Assembly (NCBI GenBank): GCA_946886075.1
Contig: CAMPHR010000010.1
Location: 1 to 64,000 of the forward strand
Source: an uncultured Novosphingobium sp.
GTDB lineage: Bacteria; Pseudomonadota; Alphaproteobacteria; Sphingomonadales; Sphingomonadaceae
DNA length: 64,000 nucleotides
Reading direction: 5' to 3'
Shown piece by piece: positions 1 through 9,999 of this stretch (position 1 is its first letter; each line of letters begins with the position of its first letter). The notes beneath the pieces are model-generated. The model worked only from the letters and a program-made list of their open reading frames with translations, did no database searches and was not told where the DNA came from. The position numbers were made by a program, and so were the translations under genes.

Positions 1-1913
1 GGGGGTGGCGCGCCATCCTGCGCTCCCTGCCCGCCGCGCTCTCCACTGCGACCACCGCGATTGCCGAACAGCGCGCGCATGTCCTGCAACTCCTTGGGCC
101 GCTCTTCTGGCTTCGCTCCCGCCGCGCGCCAGGCTTCGACCAGCTTCTGGATGCGCGATTTCAGCGGGAAGGAAAGGTCGAAGCCCCAGCGCAACTGCTC
201 GCTTTGTGAACGCAGATAGTTGATCGGCCGCGCATTGATTTCGATCAGCCGCTCGTCTGCATCACGGATGAAGCGGCCACCGAAGGCGTCTTCGATCGCG
301 GGGGTCGGTTCGGGGAAGGCGGAGATCGGATTGCTCGTCCGGCTGTTGAGGTAGGTCGCCGTCAGGGTCAGGTTGGGCTTGTCGAATGGCTTTACCGTCG
401 CGCTCAGCCGGAACTGGTCCCGCACGCTTTCCTTCAACTGCGCGTTGCCGCCGGTCACCCGCGTAACGAAGACCGTCTGGCCGCTTTGATAGTCGAAGAC
501 AGGGACATTATCCGTCCTGACTTCAGGGTCCGTGAGTTGGTTGCCGGTGGGGGCTGCCCGGTCCTGATTGGCGGAGACCAGCAGTTGCACCGCTGGAATG
601 GGTCGCCACCGCAGACCATAGCCGAGCGTCGATAGCGTGCCGAAATCCGACAGCTCCTGCGCGGCTGCATTCACATTGATGCCGATGTCGCCAACCGCGC
701 CGAGTACGCCCCTCGCCTTGCTGGTAACCGGTATGTCGAGCGTGATCTGCCCGCTCGCGATCTGCCGGTCATAGTTGGTGCTTCGCTCTACCCCGTTGCG
801 GATCGACCAGCCTTCAAAGCCGTTGGCCGACGCGCCCACCCGGACCGAACTGGTGATAGCGCCTGCGGGCAGGTCGAATAGCGGACCGGACAGCAGCAGG
901 TCGCCCGTCACGGCCCGAGAACGCGCGCTTGCCCGGTCGGTTGATGTTGATCGTTCGGTTCGGGTGCGCGTGTCTGATATATCGCCATTGCCCGTGAACG
1001 ACCATTGCCATCCCTTGCCGAGCAGCCCGTTGAAAGTGAGGCCTAAATGGCCGGTGGTCCCGCGGATCTGCTGATCCAGCCGATTGTCGCGCAGAAATTC
1101 GGCATAAGCCGGACCATTGCCGATCGGCGCGGCGAGCGCGGCGGCGGAAAGTCCCTGAAGCGAATCATTGTCCGACAGTTCGACGCGGCCGTTGACGGTC
1201 ATCGACACACCGCCAAGCGCGCGGGCATAGGTCGCGTTGGCCGACAGGCTTTCGGTCGCTGGATTGAGCGTGCGAAAACGGGTGACGTCGATCAACGCCG
1301 GATTGGTCACCGTCCGGTCGATCCCGCGCTCGCTTTCCAGCAAGGAGGCGGCCGCATTATATTTGACGTTCAGCGTAAAGCGATTGTCCCCCCGGATGCG
1401 CAGCAGGCCTGCCTCGGCCGACCCGCTTTCGCGGCCGCCGTCAGTGGTCGTGGCCGCCCGCAGGTCCGCCAGCTCCGCGCGAAAGCGCTGGCGCAACACG
1501 ATGTTCGCCACCTTTTGCGTCGGCGCATAGCCGTAGGACAGGGCGACCTGTTCCGGCAGGATATCGACCCGCGCCACGGCCTCGGACGGGATGTCCTGGA
1601 TTTCGGAGAAGCTGGAAATCCGCTTGCCGTTCAGCAGCACCACGGGCGTTCCGTTGGTCTGCACTGACAATTCAGTGATCATTTCCGAGATGGAGGTAAC
1701 GCCCAGCGCGCGGATGTCGGCGGAGGAAAGCTGCTGTTCGGGCTTGATATTGCCCAGAACCGCGCCCCGCTGCGGCTGGCCTGTGACGATGATTTCGTCG
1801 CCCTCGTCCATCTGCGCAGGCGGCTCCGGGGCTGCAGTCTGCGCCATCAGCGCAGCGGGCGATGCGCCCAACATGAAAAACAGCATCAGCGAAGCCGGTC
1901 GGCGCACGAACAT
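1..1913 (-). CDS. TonB-dependent outer-membrane receptor, 3' end outside the window
   Basis: The frame starts at an ATG, encodes a signal peptide ending near ALMAQ, and has a TonB box (DEIIVTG) about residues 39-45. A plug domain follows, with SISEMITEL and a VVLLNGKRI segment leading to VARVDILPEQVALSYGY. The rest is beta-barrel sequence, and near the left edge the frame reads INARPINYLRSQSEQLRWGF, typical of sphingomonad receptors. It stays open to base 1, so the C-terminal barrel strands are missing. The family takes up siderophores, cobalamin or glycans through TonB energy, and the substrate cannot be told here. The gene is divergent from the peptidase gene, with about 155 bases between them. 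The glycine/arginine-rich stretch at the cut edge is a periplasmic or loop insertion. Confidence 0.85.
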   Translation of the reverse strand, partial: MFVRRPASLMLFFMLGASPAALMAQTAAPEPPAQMDEGDEIIVTGQPQRGAVLGNIKPEQQLSSADIRALGVTSISEMITELSVQTNGTPVVLLNGKRISSFSEIQDIPSEAVARVDILPEQVALSYGYAPTQKVANIVLRQRFRAELADLRAATTTDGGRESGSAEAGLLRIRGDNRFTLNVKYNAAASLLESERGIDRTVTNPALIDVTRFRTLNPATESLSANATYARALGGVSMTVNGRVELSDNDSLQGLSAAALAAPIGNGPAYAEFLRDNRLDQQIRGTTGHLGLTFNGLLGKGWQWSFTGNGDISDTRTRTERSTSTDRASARSRAVTGDLLLSGPLFDLPAGAITSSVRVGASANGFEGWSIRNGVERSTNYDRQIASGQITLDIPVTSKARGVLGAVGDIGINVNAAAQELSDFGTLSTLGYGLRWRPIPAVQLLVSANQDRAAPTGNQLTDPEVRTDNVPVFDYQSGQTVFVTRVTGGNAQLKESVRDQFRLSATVKPFDKPNLTLTATYLNSRTSNPISAFPEPTPAIEDAFGGRFIRDADERLIEINARPINYLRSQSEQLRWGFDLSFPLKSRIQKLVEAWRAAGAKPEERPKELQDMRALFGNRGGRSGERGGQGAQDGAPP

Positions 1914-2059
1914 ACCCCTTTTGGAAAATGCGAACCCTTGATGGCCCGTCACTAGGGGCGAACTGTCTCAAAATCTTGGCAAGGCCAAGGCTAATTTGTC
2001 GCAAAGTGTAGCGACCGCAGTTGCGGGTGGCGGTTCCCTTCGCCCATCCGCTCGCTTAG

Positions 2060-3025
<966 letters not shown>

Positions 3026-3063
3026 ATCGGCAACAGCTTCCAAATCAGCCCGAACGAGGTGCG

Positions 3064-3082
3064 TGAGCGCACTCTGCGCTCA
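3064..3082. terminator. Possible hairpin between convergent genes
   Basis: A perfect 8-base stem TGAGCGCA / TGCGCTCA with a 3-base loop lies between the convergent pip gene and the small secreted-protein gene. It is followed on the + strand by ATTCCTTAT rather than a clean T run, so it is a weak terminator candidate. Confidence 0.4.
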
Positions 3083-3147
3083 ATTCCTTATCGCTCCATG
3101 CAGATGCGAACAGTGCGAAAGGACACGGTTGGGCGGATTTTATTGCC

Positions 3148-3543
3148 CTAAGGCTCGCCCTTGGATTCTTGCATGCGCCGTTCCGCGAACCATTGTTCCA
3201 GCATCTTGGCGGTGCAGCCGGTGAAGCCGTTGCTGCCGATCGCCGAGCAGCTGCCGGGGAGATTTTGCCGCTGGACCTGTTCCATCGTCGCCACCTGACT
3301 GCCCCAACCCGGTCCTCCCGATGGCGCGGGCTTTTCGCGCAGCTTTTTAGGGATGCGGTAGCGTTCGGACTCCGGCTTGCGCGCGCAGACGATGATCTCA
3401 TCGCCTTCACCCTTGGGGCAGGGATCGTCGCCATAGACGATGAGGTTGAACACGCGCTGGGGTGGTTCGGCTTGGGCTGGCGCAAGCAGGGCAAAGGGCG
3501 CAAGCGCCGTCATCGCGAGCAAGGCTTGAACGGGCAAGCGCAT
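3148..3543 (-). CDS. Small secreted protein, YGDD-CP/VVCARK family (paralogue of next gene)
   Basis: A 131-residue protein with a clear Sec signal peptide cleaved near PAQA-EPP, so it is probably periplasmic. Its mature part contains LIVYGDDPCP, then DEIIVCARK, ESERYRIP and KLREK, and later two more Cys in GSCSAIGSNGFTGC. The same ordered motifs occur in the neighbouring upstream gene, so the two are tandem duplicates. The four cysteines could form disulfides, in keeping with dsbB close by. The start is preceded by GAGGATAAAG. I do not recognise a characterised family. It looks like an alphaproteobacterial or sphingomonad protein of unknown function. Confidence 0.8.
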   Translation of the reverse strand: MRLPVQALLAMTALAPFALLAPAQAEPPQRVFNLIVYGDDPCPKGEGDEIIVCARKPESERYRIPKKLREKPAPSGGPGWGSQVATMEQVQRQNLPGSCSAIGSNGFTGCTAKMLEQWFAERRMQESKGEP

Positions 3544-3633
3544 CGGTCTTTATCCTCTATTCGCCCCTGTCCATTGGCGGATTGCCCAGTTCCGCCAGCC
3601 TTTGCCCGAACGCCCAGACGTCCGGAGCAATCG

Positions 3634-4215
3634 TCAGGGTCGCGTCGGCTGCGCTGGCTGCGGAGCCGTCTGCTGCGGCTGGCTGGCCTGCCCCTTCTCC
3701 TCCGCTACAGCCCTGGCCTCGATCGCCTTGCTGTCTTCGTCGATGGTGGAAAGACGCCGCGCCCGCTCGGCTTCGACGAGGTCCTTCCAGCTGGCATTGT
3801 CCGCCGCCTGCCGTTCCGCCTTGGCAAGCCGCGCCAGCTGGTTGAAGCAGCCTGTGAATCCGCCAGGCCCAGTGGCTGAGCAGCTTTCCGTGCCGGTGCG
3901 GCCGACATATTCCATCGATCGCACGCGCTCGCCCCAGGCCTGGTTGCTTGGCTTGTTGGGGTCGCCACGCAGAGGCTCCGGAATACGGAAGCGTTCTTCC
4001 TCACCCTTGCGCGCGCACACGACGATGTCGCTTCCGGCGCTTTGCGGGCAGGCGTCATCGCCATAGACGATGACCAGATTGACACGCTCTGACCCCGTGG
4101 TTCCAGCAGCGGCGGTCGGTGCCTGATCCTGCACCGGTCCGCTCTGTTGCTGCGCCATGGCGGGCACGGCGCTCGCGGCCATCAGCAATATGGCGGCTGT
4201 CGCGGTCTTCATCAT
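3634..4215 (-). CDS. Secreted protein, YGDD-CP/VVCARK family, longer paralogue
   Basis: A 193-residue protein starting MMKTATAAILLMAASAVPAMAQ, a clean signal peptide. The mature protein repeats the signature of its downstream paralogue: LVIVYGDDACP, SDIVVCARK, EEERFRIP and GTESCSATGPGGFTGC. It adds an acidic/basic helical tail and a Gln/Pro/Thr-rich C terminus (about residues 175-193). The ATG was chosen because GAGGAG lies just upstream, overlapping the stop of coq7. An in-frame longer reading exists but would run through coq7. The 90-base gap to the shorter paralogue suggests co-transcription from the dsbB-coq7 promoter. Function unknown. Confidence 0.8.
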   Translation of the reverse strand: MMKTATAAILLMAASAVPAMAQQQSGPVQDQAPTAAAGTTGSERVNLVIVYGDDACPQSAGSDIVVCARKGEEERFRIPEPLRGDPNKPSNQAWGERVRSMEYVGRTGTESCSATGPGGFTGCFNQLARLAKAERQAADNASWKDLVEAERARRLSTIDEDSKAIEARAVAEEKGQASQPQQTAPQPAQPTRP

Positions 4216-4228
4216 CGTCCTTATCTCC

Positions 4229-4783
4229 TCAGATCCGCTTCGACAGCGCAATTGCAGCCCGGCACCCCAAGCGAATGACGCCCGAAAGCAGGGGATAGGC
4301 AGGGGCCTGCTCTGCTCCACGGGCGATCGCGGTTTCGCGATGCTCGACTTCTTCCGCCTGAAAATCCGTGATGGTGGCGGCAAGTTCCGGATCATCATTC
4401 GCCAACTCGGCCAATTGCTCGGCATAATGGCGGTCGATCTCCGTCTCGATAGCGGCGGTGCAGGCCATGGCGGCGCGGGGGCCGATCGCAGCAGTTACCG
4501 CGCCGAGGGCAAAGCCTGCGACATTCCAGATCGGCTGCAACGCCGTCGGCCGCACGCCGCGACGCGTGATCATGGCGTCGAATATCCTGCGATGGCGATC
4601 CTCTTGAGCCGCCATGCCCGCGATGACACGGGCGTCGGGGTGGCGATCGCCAAGGACGGCAAGCTGCCCGGCATAGATGCGCGTGGCGCCGAACTCCCCT
4701 GCCTGATCGACGCGCAGCATGGCCGCGCGGTCCTCTGCCGTCACCTTTCGGCCGGGGCGGGGGAAATCCCGTGGCGCAGTCAT
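4229..4783 (-). CDS. coq7: Demethoxyubiquinone hydroxylase (Coq7 family)
   Basis: A 184-residue di-iron protein that hydroxylates 5-demethoxyubiquinone in the last hydroxylation of ubiquinone synthesis, peripheral to the inner membrane. The ferritin-like ligand pattern is visible: AGEFGA (Glu30), AQEDRH (Glu61, His64), ETEIDRHY, and EEVEHRE near the C terminus. The start is set at the ATG whose first bases overlap the dsbB stop (ATGA) with GGAGG upstream. A GTG five codons earlier is possible but would place that GGAGG inside the gene. The length matches short bacterial Coq7 proteins. Ubiquinone and DsbB re-oxidation are linked, which fits the pairing. Confidence 0.92.
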   Translation of the reverse strand: MTAPRDFPRPGRKVTAEDRAAMLRVDQAGEFGATRIYAGQLAVLGDRHPDARVIAGMAAQEDRHRRIFDAMITRRGVRPTALQPIWNVAGFALGAVTAAIGPRAAMACTAAIETEIDRHYAEQLAELANDDPELAATITDFQAEEVEHRETAIARGAEQAPAYPLLSGVIRLGCRAAIALSKRI

Positions 4784-5265
4784 GCCTCTTTCCTCCACTT
4801 GAGCAGCAGGGCCAAGATGGCAAGCGCGCTTCCTCCCGACAAGAGCCCGTTGAAGCCAGCGAGCGATATGCCGAAGAGAGTCCAGGGCGCGACGTCACAA
4901 CGGGTGATCGGGGTCGCCATGATCTGGTTCAATATGTCAGCGGGGTTTCCTGCCGCCGGAGAGGTGGAGCAGGCCGTCAGCCCCTGCCACCAGCCATATT
5001 CGACGCCTGCATGGAAGAGACCGATCGCGCCGCTGATCCCGATCGCCAATCCCGCGAGCCCCGCGAACAGGGCGCTGACGCAAGGGCGCTGTTTCAGAGC
5101 GTAGGCGATCAGTGCCAGCGGGATCGCCGCCATGTGCGGATAACGCTGCCACCAGCACATCTCGCACGGGTGCAGGCCGCCGACATATTGCGAAGCGTAG
5201 GCGCCGCCCAGCAGCAGCAGCGGCACGACAAGCGCGAGAAAGCGGGCGAGGGGCAAGCTCTTCAT
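4780..5265 (-). CDS. dsbB: Disulfide bond formation protein B family
   Basis: A 161-residue inner-membrane protein with four predicted membrane helices. The first periplasmic loop carries the redox pair Cys34/Cys37 (HPCEMC) right after helix 1-2. The second loop has Cys99 (LTACS) and Cys123 (ITRCD). This is the DsbB pattern: electrons pass from DsbA to ubiquinone. The gene overlaps coq7 by four bases, so both are probably made from one transcript. The secreted Cys-containing proteins downstream are plausible clients. No dsbA is seen in the window. Confidence 0.9.
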   Translation of the reverse strand: MKSLPLARFLALVVPLLLLGGAYASQYVGGLHPCEMCWWQRYPHMAAIPLALIAYALKQRPCVSALFAGLAGLAIGISGAIGLFHAGVEYGWWQGLTACSTSPAAGNPADILNQIMATPITRCDVAPWTLFGISLAGFNGLLSGGSALAILALLLKWRKEA

Positions 5266-5312
5266 TACGCCCGCTTAAACGGCCTTGCACCTTTCGTCAT
5301 GCTGAACTTGCG

Positions 5313-7496
5313 TCAGCGCCCGAACTTCCGCTGGGTCTTGCCGTAGCGCAGCTTGCGCGTGCCGGGCTTGCCTTCGGACGCGCGGCCACGCGGCGCGGCG
5401 ACCTGCTCGCCAGCAGGCAAGCCCAACTCGTCCGCCTCCAGCTTGCGGATTTCGTCGCGGATGCGGCTCGCCTCCTCGAATTCGAGGTCGGCGGCGGCGG
5501 CGCGCATCTTCTTTTCCAAGTCCTCGATATAGGCGCGCAGATTGTGACCGACGAGGTGCGGCCGGTCTTCCAGCCCGGTGTCGACCGTGACCTGATCCTT
5601 GCTCGCGACATGGGCGATGATGTCGCCGATGTTGCGCTTGATCGTGGTCGGCGTGATGCCATGTTCCAGATTATAGGCCTGTTGCTTTTCGCGGCGGCGG
5701 CTGGTCTCGTTGAGCGCGCGCTCCATGCTGCCGGTGATGCGATCGGCATAGAGGATGACGCGCCCCTCGACATTGCGTGCAGCGCGGCCGATGGTCTGGA
5801 TGAGCGAAGTTTCGGAGCGGAGAAAGCCTTCCTTGTCCGCGTCGAGGATCGCGACCAGCCCGCATTCGGGAATGTCGAGCCCTTCGCGCAGCAGGTTGAT
5901 GCCTACCAGCACGTCATAGACGCCCAAGCGCAGGTCGCGGATGAGCTCGATGCGCTCCAGCGTCTCGACATCGCTGTGCATGTAGCGGACCTTCAGCCCC
6001 GCCTCATGCATGAACTCGGTCAAATCCTCGGCCATGCGCTTGGTGAGCGTGGTGACGAGGGTGCGATAGCCCTTCTTCGCGGTCTCCTTGGCCTCATGGA
6101 TCAGGTCGTCCACCTGATCCTCGACCGGCTTGATCTCGACGGGCGGGTCGATGAGGCCGGTGGGGCGGATGACCTGTTCGGAGAAGGCGCCGCCGGTCTG
6201 CTCCATTTCCCAGCCACCCGGTGTGGCAGAGACAGAAACCGTCTGCGGCCGCATCGCATCCCATTCGTTGAAGCGCAGCGGTCGGTTGTCGATGCAGCTC
6301 GGCAGGCGGAAGCCATATTCGGCGAGCGTGATCTTGCGCCGATGGTCGCCGCGCGCCATCGCCCCGATTTGCGGGATGGTCTGGTGGCTTTCGTCCACGA
6401 ACAGCAGGGCGTTTTCGGGAAGATATTCGAAGAGCGTCGGCGGCGGCTCGCCGGGCAGGCGGCCGGTCAGGAAGCGAGAATAATTCTCGATGCCTGCGCA
6501 AGAGCCTGTCGCTGCGATCATCTCCAGGTCGAAATTGGTGCGCTGCTCCAGCCGCTGCGCTTCGAGCAGCTTGCCCTCCCCGACCAGTTCCTTCAGCCGT
6601 TCCGCCAGTTCGAACCGGATTGCCTCCATCGCCTGCTTGAGCGTCGGGCCTGGCGTCACATGGTGCGAATTGGGGAAGACCTTCACATAGTCGAGTGAAG
6701 CGATCTTCTTTCCGGTGAGCGGATCGAACTCGACGATCTCTTCGATCTCGTTGCCGAAGAAGCTGATGCGCCAGGCGGTGTCCTCATAGTGGGAGGGGAA
6801 CACCTCCAGATTGTCACCCTTCACCCGAAAGTTGCCACGCGCGAAGGCGGCGTCGTTGCGCTTATATTGCAGGGCGACAAGCTTGCGGATGATCTCGCGC
6901 TGATCCTCCACTGCCCCCTTCTTCATCGAGAAGGTCATGGCGGAATAGGTTTCGACCGAGCCGATGCCATAGAGGCAGGATACTGACGCGACGATCAGCA
7001 CATCATCCCGCTCCAGCAGCGCGCGGGTGGCGGAATGGCGCATCCGGTCGATCGCCTCGTTCACGCTCGACTCCTTTTCGATATAGGTGTCGGAGCGCGG
7101 CACATAGGCTTCGGGCTGATAATAGTCGTAATAGCTGACGAAATATTCGACGGCATTTTCGGGGAAGAAACTCTTGAACTCCCCGTACAGCTGGGCCGCA
7201 AGGATCTTGTTCGGGGCGAGGATCAGGGCGGGGCGCTGCATCGCCTCGATCACCTTGGCCATGGTGAAGGTCTTGCCCGAACCGGTGACGCCCAGCAGCA
7301 CCTGGTCCCGCTCCCCCTGCCGCGCCTGCTCGACCAGTTCGGCGATGGCGGTGGGCTGATCACCCGACGGTTCATATTCGGAAACCAGCTTGAACGGCCT
7401 GCCGCCCTCGCTCTTTTCCGGGCGCGCAGGGCGGTGGGGGACAAAGCCTTCGTCGGTCTGCGGCTCGTCCAGCGTGGTGCGAATCTGAATGGACAT
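5313..7496 (-). CDS. uvrB: UvrABC system protein B
   Basis: A 727-residue nucleotide-excision-repair helicase-like subunit. Walker A is GVTGSGKTF near residue 60, and the damage-probing beta hairpin [12 protein letters not shown] follows. DESH (motif II) lies in the middle and [12 protein letters not shown] (motif VI) near residue 540. The C-terminal UVR coiled coil is [19 protein letters not shown] basic tail ([13 protein letters not shown]) ends it. The start [12 protein letters not shown] was chosen by similarity to other alphaproteobacterial UvrB N termini. An in-frame ATG 18 bases upstream (7514) is preceded by a G-rich stretch and is an alternative. No alphaproteobacterial LexA box (GTTC-N7-GTTC) was found directly upstream. 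Confidence 0.97.
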   Translation of the reverse strand: MSIQIRTTLDEPQTDEGFVPHRPARPEKSEGGRPFKLVSEYEPSGDQPTAIAELVEQARQGERDQVLLGVTGSGKTFTMAKVIEAMQRPALILAPNKILAAQLYGEFKSFFPENAVEYFVSYYDYYQPEAYVPRSDTYIEKESSVNEAIDRMRHSATRALLERDDVLIVASVSCLYGIGSVETYSAMTFSMKKGAVEDQREIIRKLVALQYKRNDAAFARGNFRVKGDNLEVFPSHYEDTAWRISFFGNEIEEIVEFDPLTGKKIASLDYVKVFPNSHHVTPGPTLKQAMEAIRFELAERLKELVGEGKLLEAQRLEQRTNFDLEMIAATGSCAGIENYSRFLTGRLPGEPPPTLFEYLPENALLFVDESHQTIPQIGAMARGDHRRKITLAEYGFRLPSCIDNRPLRFNEWDAMRPQTVSVSATPGGWEMEQTGGAFSEQVIRPTGLIDPPVEIKPVEDQVDDLIHEAKETAKKGYRTLVTTLTKRMAEDLTEFMHEAGLKVRYMHSDVETLERIELIRDLRLGVYDVLVGINLLREGLDIPECGLVAILDADKEGFLRSETSLIQTIGRAARNVEGRVILYADRITGSMERALNETSRRREKQQAYNLEHGITPTTIKRNIGDIIAHVASKDQVTVDTGLEDRPHLVGHNLRAYIEDLEKKMRAAAADLEFEEASRIRDEIRKLEADELGLPAGEQVAAPRGRASEGKPGTRKLRYGKTQRKFGR

Positions 7497-7517
7497 GCGG
7501 GCCAATATGGGCATGGT

Positions 7518-7540
7518 CCCCCACCACAGCAATGTGGGGG
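7518..7540. promoter_or_regulatory. Inverted repeat in the divergent uvrB/phosphatase promoter gap
   Basis: CCCCCAC and GTGGGGG are perfect 7-base arms separated by nine bases, in the short gap between the start of uvrB and the acid phosphatase gene. The position would suit an operator for either gene, but the arms also cover the ribosome-binding region of the longer uvrB start. No known regulator motif is recognised. Confidence 0.3.
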
Positions 7541-7571
7541 CAAATATCCCACGAACAAAAGGGGATGACCT

Positions 7572-8387
7572 ATGCGCAAAGCTATTTTCCTGCTGTCGGC
7601 TCTCGCTACCCTGCAGGCATGCGCCACCACGCAGGATGCGACGGGATCGGCCCCGCCGTCGGTTATGCAGGGAAAGAGCCCCTTGGGCGCTGGCTATCTT
7701 GGCGGAGGCGCGCTTCCCGACAGCCTGCTGCTTTCGCCGCCGCCACCGGCTGCAGGTTCGGCCGCGGAGGCGCGCGACAAGGAAGCGGCAACTGCCGCCC
7801 TCACAATGCAGGGTGGTGCGCGCTGGGAGATTGCCTCTGGCGACGCTGACCTTCGCCCCGGCCGCGCCGCTGCCGCTTTTTCCTGCACGGCTGGCTTCCC
7901 GATCGATCAGGCGAACGCCCCCATATTGTCGCGCCTTCTGGCCCGGACCATGGGAGATCTGGGGATGTCCACCAGCGAGGTGAAGAAACGTTATATGCGG
8001 CCGCGTCCGTTCATGGACAATGGCGAGCCAAGCTGCACCCCGGACTGGGAAAAGATGCTGCGCCGCGATGGCTCCTATCCATCCGGTCATAGCGCCATCG
8101 GCTATGGCTATGGCCTTATCCTGGCGGAGCTGATGCCCGATCGCGCGGCCCGTTTGGTAGCGCGTGGCCGTGCCTTTGGCGACAGCCGCCGCATCTGCAA
8201 CGTCCATTGGCTGAGCGACATCGAGGAAGGTCGCGTCATCGCTTCCGCGGCGGTCATGCGCCTGAACGCCGATCCCGCCTTCGCCGCCGATCTTGCCGCC
8301 GCGCGCAAGGAAATAGCAGCATTGCGCCGCAAACCGGCCGAAGCCGCGCCCGATTGTGCCAAGGAGGCGGCGGCGCTGTCCCAATAG
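7572..8387 (+). CDS. Class A non-specific acid phosphatase (PAP2 superfamily), lipoprotein
   Basis: A 271-residue protein with a lipobox (TLQAC, Cys17), so it is probably anchored in the periplasm or outer membrane. The three PAP2/class A phosphatase motifs are present in order: [17 protein letters not shown] and the SR-x5-HWLSD block ([12 protein letters not shown]), giving the catalytic histidines. The family releases phosphate from phosphomonoesters. The C-terminal tail is Ala-rich and helical. The ATG follows AAGGGGATGACCT. It is divergent from uvrB. Confidence 0.88.
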   Translation: MRKAIFLLSALATLQACATTQDATGSAPPSVMQGKSPLGAGYLGGGALPDSLLLSPPPPAAGSAAEARDKEAATAALTMQGGARWEIASGDADLRPGRAAAAFSCTAGFPIDQANAPILSRLLARTMGDLGMSTSEVKKRYMRPRPFMDNGEPSCTPDWEKMLRRDGSYPSGHSAIGYGYGLILAELMPDRAARLVARGRAFGDSRRICNVHWLSDIEEGRVIASAAVMRLNADPAFAADLAAARKEIAALRRKPAEAAPDCAKEAAALSQ

Positions 8388-8466
8388 CGCGCGGCGATTT
8401 CAATCCTGAGCCAGCCTTGATATGCTGCTCCAGAACAGGCCGGGTTCCGGCATTTAACGGGGGAAG

Positions 8467-9006
8467 ATGATGATCAGAGCATCAGCCGTCATAGTTGCTT
8501 GTGCCCTGTTGCTCGCCAGTTGCGGGGACAAGCCGTCCAACAATCCGCAAACCCGCGAGGAGGTGAAAGCGCAAGTCCAGAAGGTGCAGCTGAAGCCCGG
8601 CCAGTGGGAGGGGGCCTATACGCTCGAGGATATCGACATGCCGAACATGCCCGGCGGTGGCGATCAGATGAAAGAGCAGATGAAGAAGATGATGAGCCGC
8701 ACCTCGATCAAATATTGCGTCTCTCCCGAAGAAGCGGCGAACCCCAGCGGCAAGATGTTCTCCGGCCAGGAAAACAAGGATTGCACCTACAAAGGTTTCG
8801 ACGTCAGCGGCGGAACGGTGAAGGGCGAAATCGCCTGCAAATCGGAGCATGGCGCGATGAATGCCGTGATGTCCGGCAGCTACGCGCCCGAAAGCTATGA
8901 AATGCACATGGACATGAAGATGAGCGGCGCGCCGGGTGGCATGAACATGAGCATGAAGGCGAAGACCACGGGAAAATGGATCGGCGCGGCCTGCGCCGCA
9001 TCCTGA
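8467..9006 (+). CDS. DUF3617 family lipoprotein
   Basis: A 179-residue lipoprotein (lipobox LLASC). The mature part shows the DUF3617 pattern: a LKPGQWE strand, a Cys in IKYCVSPEEA, then NKDCTYKGF and IACKSEHG, and a Met-rich amphipathic stretch. The conserved Cys residues probably pair in the periplasm. A second copy of the same family lies about 360 bases downstream. The domain has no known function and is common in sphingomonads. Confidence 0.85.
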   Translation: MMIRASAVIVACALLLASCGDKPSNNPQTREEVKAQVQKVQLKPGQWEGAYTLEDIDMPNMPGGGDQMKEQMKKMMSRTSIKYCVSPEEAANPSGKMFSGQENKDCTYKGFDVSGGTVKGEIACKSEHGAMNAVMSGSYAPESYEMHMDMKMSGAPGGMNMSMKAKTTGKWIGAACAAS

Positions 9007-9007
9007 G

Positions 9008-9289
9008 GTGAAGGAGGGCGCGGCGGGCTTATGCTGGTTCTGCGCGCGTCCGCTTGGCAAGCGCATCGAATGGCATCATCCGGTGCCGAAAAGCCGGGGC
9101 GGGCGTGAAACCGCGCCCGTTCATCCAATCTGTCATCGTGCGATCCACGCGCAAATGAGCAATGTGGAGCTTGCCCGCACGCAGGGTGATGCGGCCGCGC
9201 TTCTCGCGCATCCCGGCGTCGCCCGCTTTTTAAGTTGGGTCGCGCGGAAGCCGCCGGACTTTCACGCGCCCACCTACAGGAAACGCTAG
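9008..9289 (+). CDS. Small HNH endonuclease-like protein
   Basis: A 93-residue protein with the HNH pattern: a Cys pair (CWFC), then EWHHPVPKSRGG and VHPICHRAIH. The spacing matches stand-alone HNH domains that bind a metal and may cut nucleic acid. It starts at a GTG two bases after the upstream stop, so it is translationally linked to the DUF3617 gene. The genomic role is unknown. Small HNH proteins of this kind are widespread in alphaproteobacteria and are not by themselves a sign of a mobile element. Confidence 0.7.
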   Translation: MKEGAAGLCWFCARPLGKRIEWHHPVPKSRGGRETAPVHPICHRAIHAQMSNVELARTQGDAAALLAHPGVARFLSWVARKPPDFHAPTYRKR

Positions 9290-9366
9290 CGTCACTTTTT
9301 CGCTTGCGCTTCGTTGCGCGGCGAGCGAGCCTCTGCCCGTTCCGTAAGAGAACAGGGGAAGAGGAT

Positions 9367-9867
9367 ATGCGAAAGATGATGATGGCGGCATTGCCGCTGG
9401 CGATGACGCTTGGCTTGGCCGGATGCGGAAATCAGGCGCCCGAACCCGAAGCGGTCGAAGCGCCGGTGCTGATGAAGGCGGGCGAGTGGACGATCACCCG
9501 CAAGACCACCGGCTATAACACACCCACGGTCACCCCTGCCCAATATCAGGCGGCGCTCAAGCAGGTGGACGAGGAAAAGCTGTGCATCGCCGTCGACGCC
9601 AAGGGGACACCCGATGCCGATGCTCTCGCCGGGGATGAGGGCAAGGATTGCACCTACAAGGACAAGCTGCTGCGCAAGGGGCGGTTGATCGCGACCCTTT
9701 CCTGCAAATCGGGCGGGGCAACGTCGGAAATTGCGCTGGAGGGTAACTATACCGCCGATACGTTGACGCTCGGCAGCACGATGACGAAGACGGCGGGCGG
9801 CAGTCCGGTCCTGCGGACCACCCATGATGTAACCGGCAAACGCACCGGAGAGTGCAGCAAGGCCTGA
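9367..9867 (+). CDS. DUF3617-like lipoprotein, second copy
   Basis: A 166-residue lipoprotein (LAGC lipobox). It keeps the family landmarks of its upstream relative: MKAGEWTITRK, KLCIAVDAKG, GKDCTYKDK and LSCKSGGA. The ATG follows GGGGAAGAGGAT. It is closed by a strong terminator, so this lipoprotein-HNH-lipoprotein set is probably one short transcription unit. Function unknown. Confidence 0.82.
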   Translation: MRKMMMAALPLAMTLGLAGCGNQAPEPEAVEAPVLMKAGEWTITRKTTGYNTPTVTPAQYQAALKQVDEEKLCIAVDAKGTPDADALAGDEGKDCTYKDKLLRKGRLIATLSCKSGGATSEIALEGNYTADTLTLGSTMTKTAGGSPVLRTTHDVTGKRTGECSKA

Positions 9868-9884
9868 TCAGCCCGTCATGAGAG

Positions 9885-9915
9885 AGCCTCCGCTGGTTGG
9901 TCGGCGGAGGCTTTT
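9885..9915 (+). terminator. Rho-independent terminator
   Basis: An AGCCTCCGC stem pairs with GCGGAGGCT across a short loop and is followed by TTTT. It closes the DUF3617/HNH transcription unit. Confidence 0.85.
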
Positions 9916-9999
9916 CCTGTCCGGAATCGCCAATGCTGGGGGCGGAATTCTGTGCCATGGTCCCGCTCCGCATCCTTCAGATTGCTGGAGAGTCGAGAC

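Noticed and set aside
5112..6698. A 528-codon frame on the + strand over uvrB
   Set aside because: It is antisense to the fully conserved uvrB frame, and its translation has no recognisable domain. High GC keeps antisense frames open.
7497..7571. SOS (LexA) box upstream of uvrB
   Set aside because: One GTTC is present on the minus strand, but there is no second GTTC seven bases on, so the alphaproteobacterial LexA pattern is not met.
8467..9867. A mobile element or toxin system around the HNH gene
   Set aside because: The HNH protein lies between two paralogous lipoprotein genes of normal composition, with no repeats, integrase or immunity gene.
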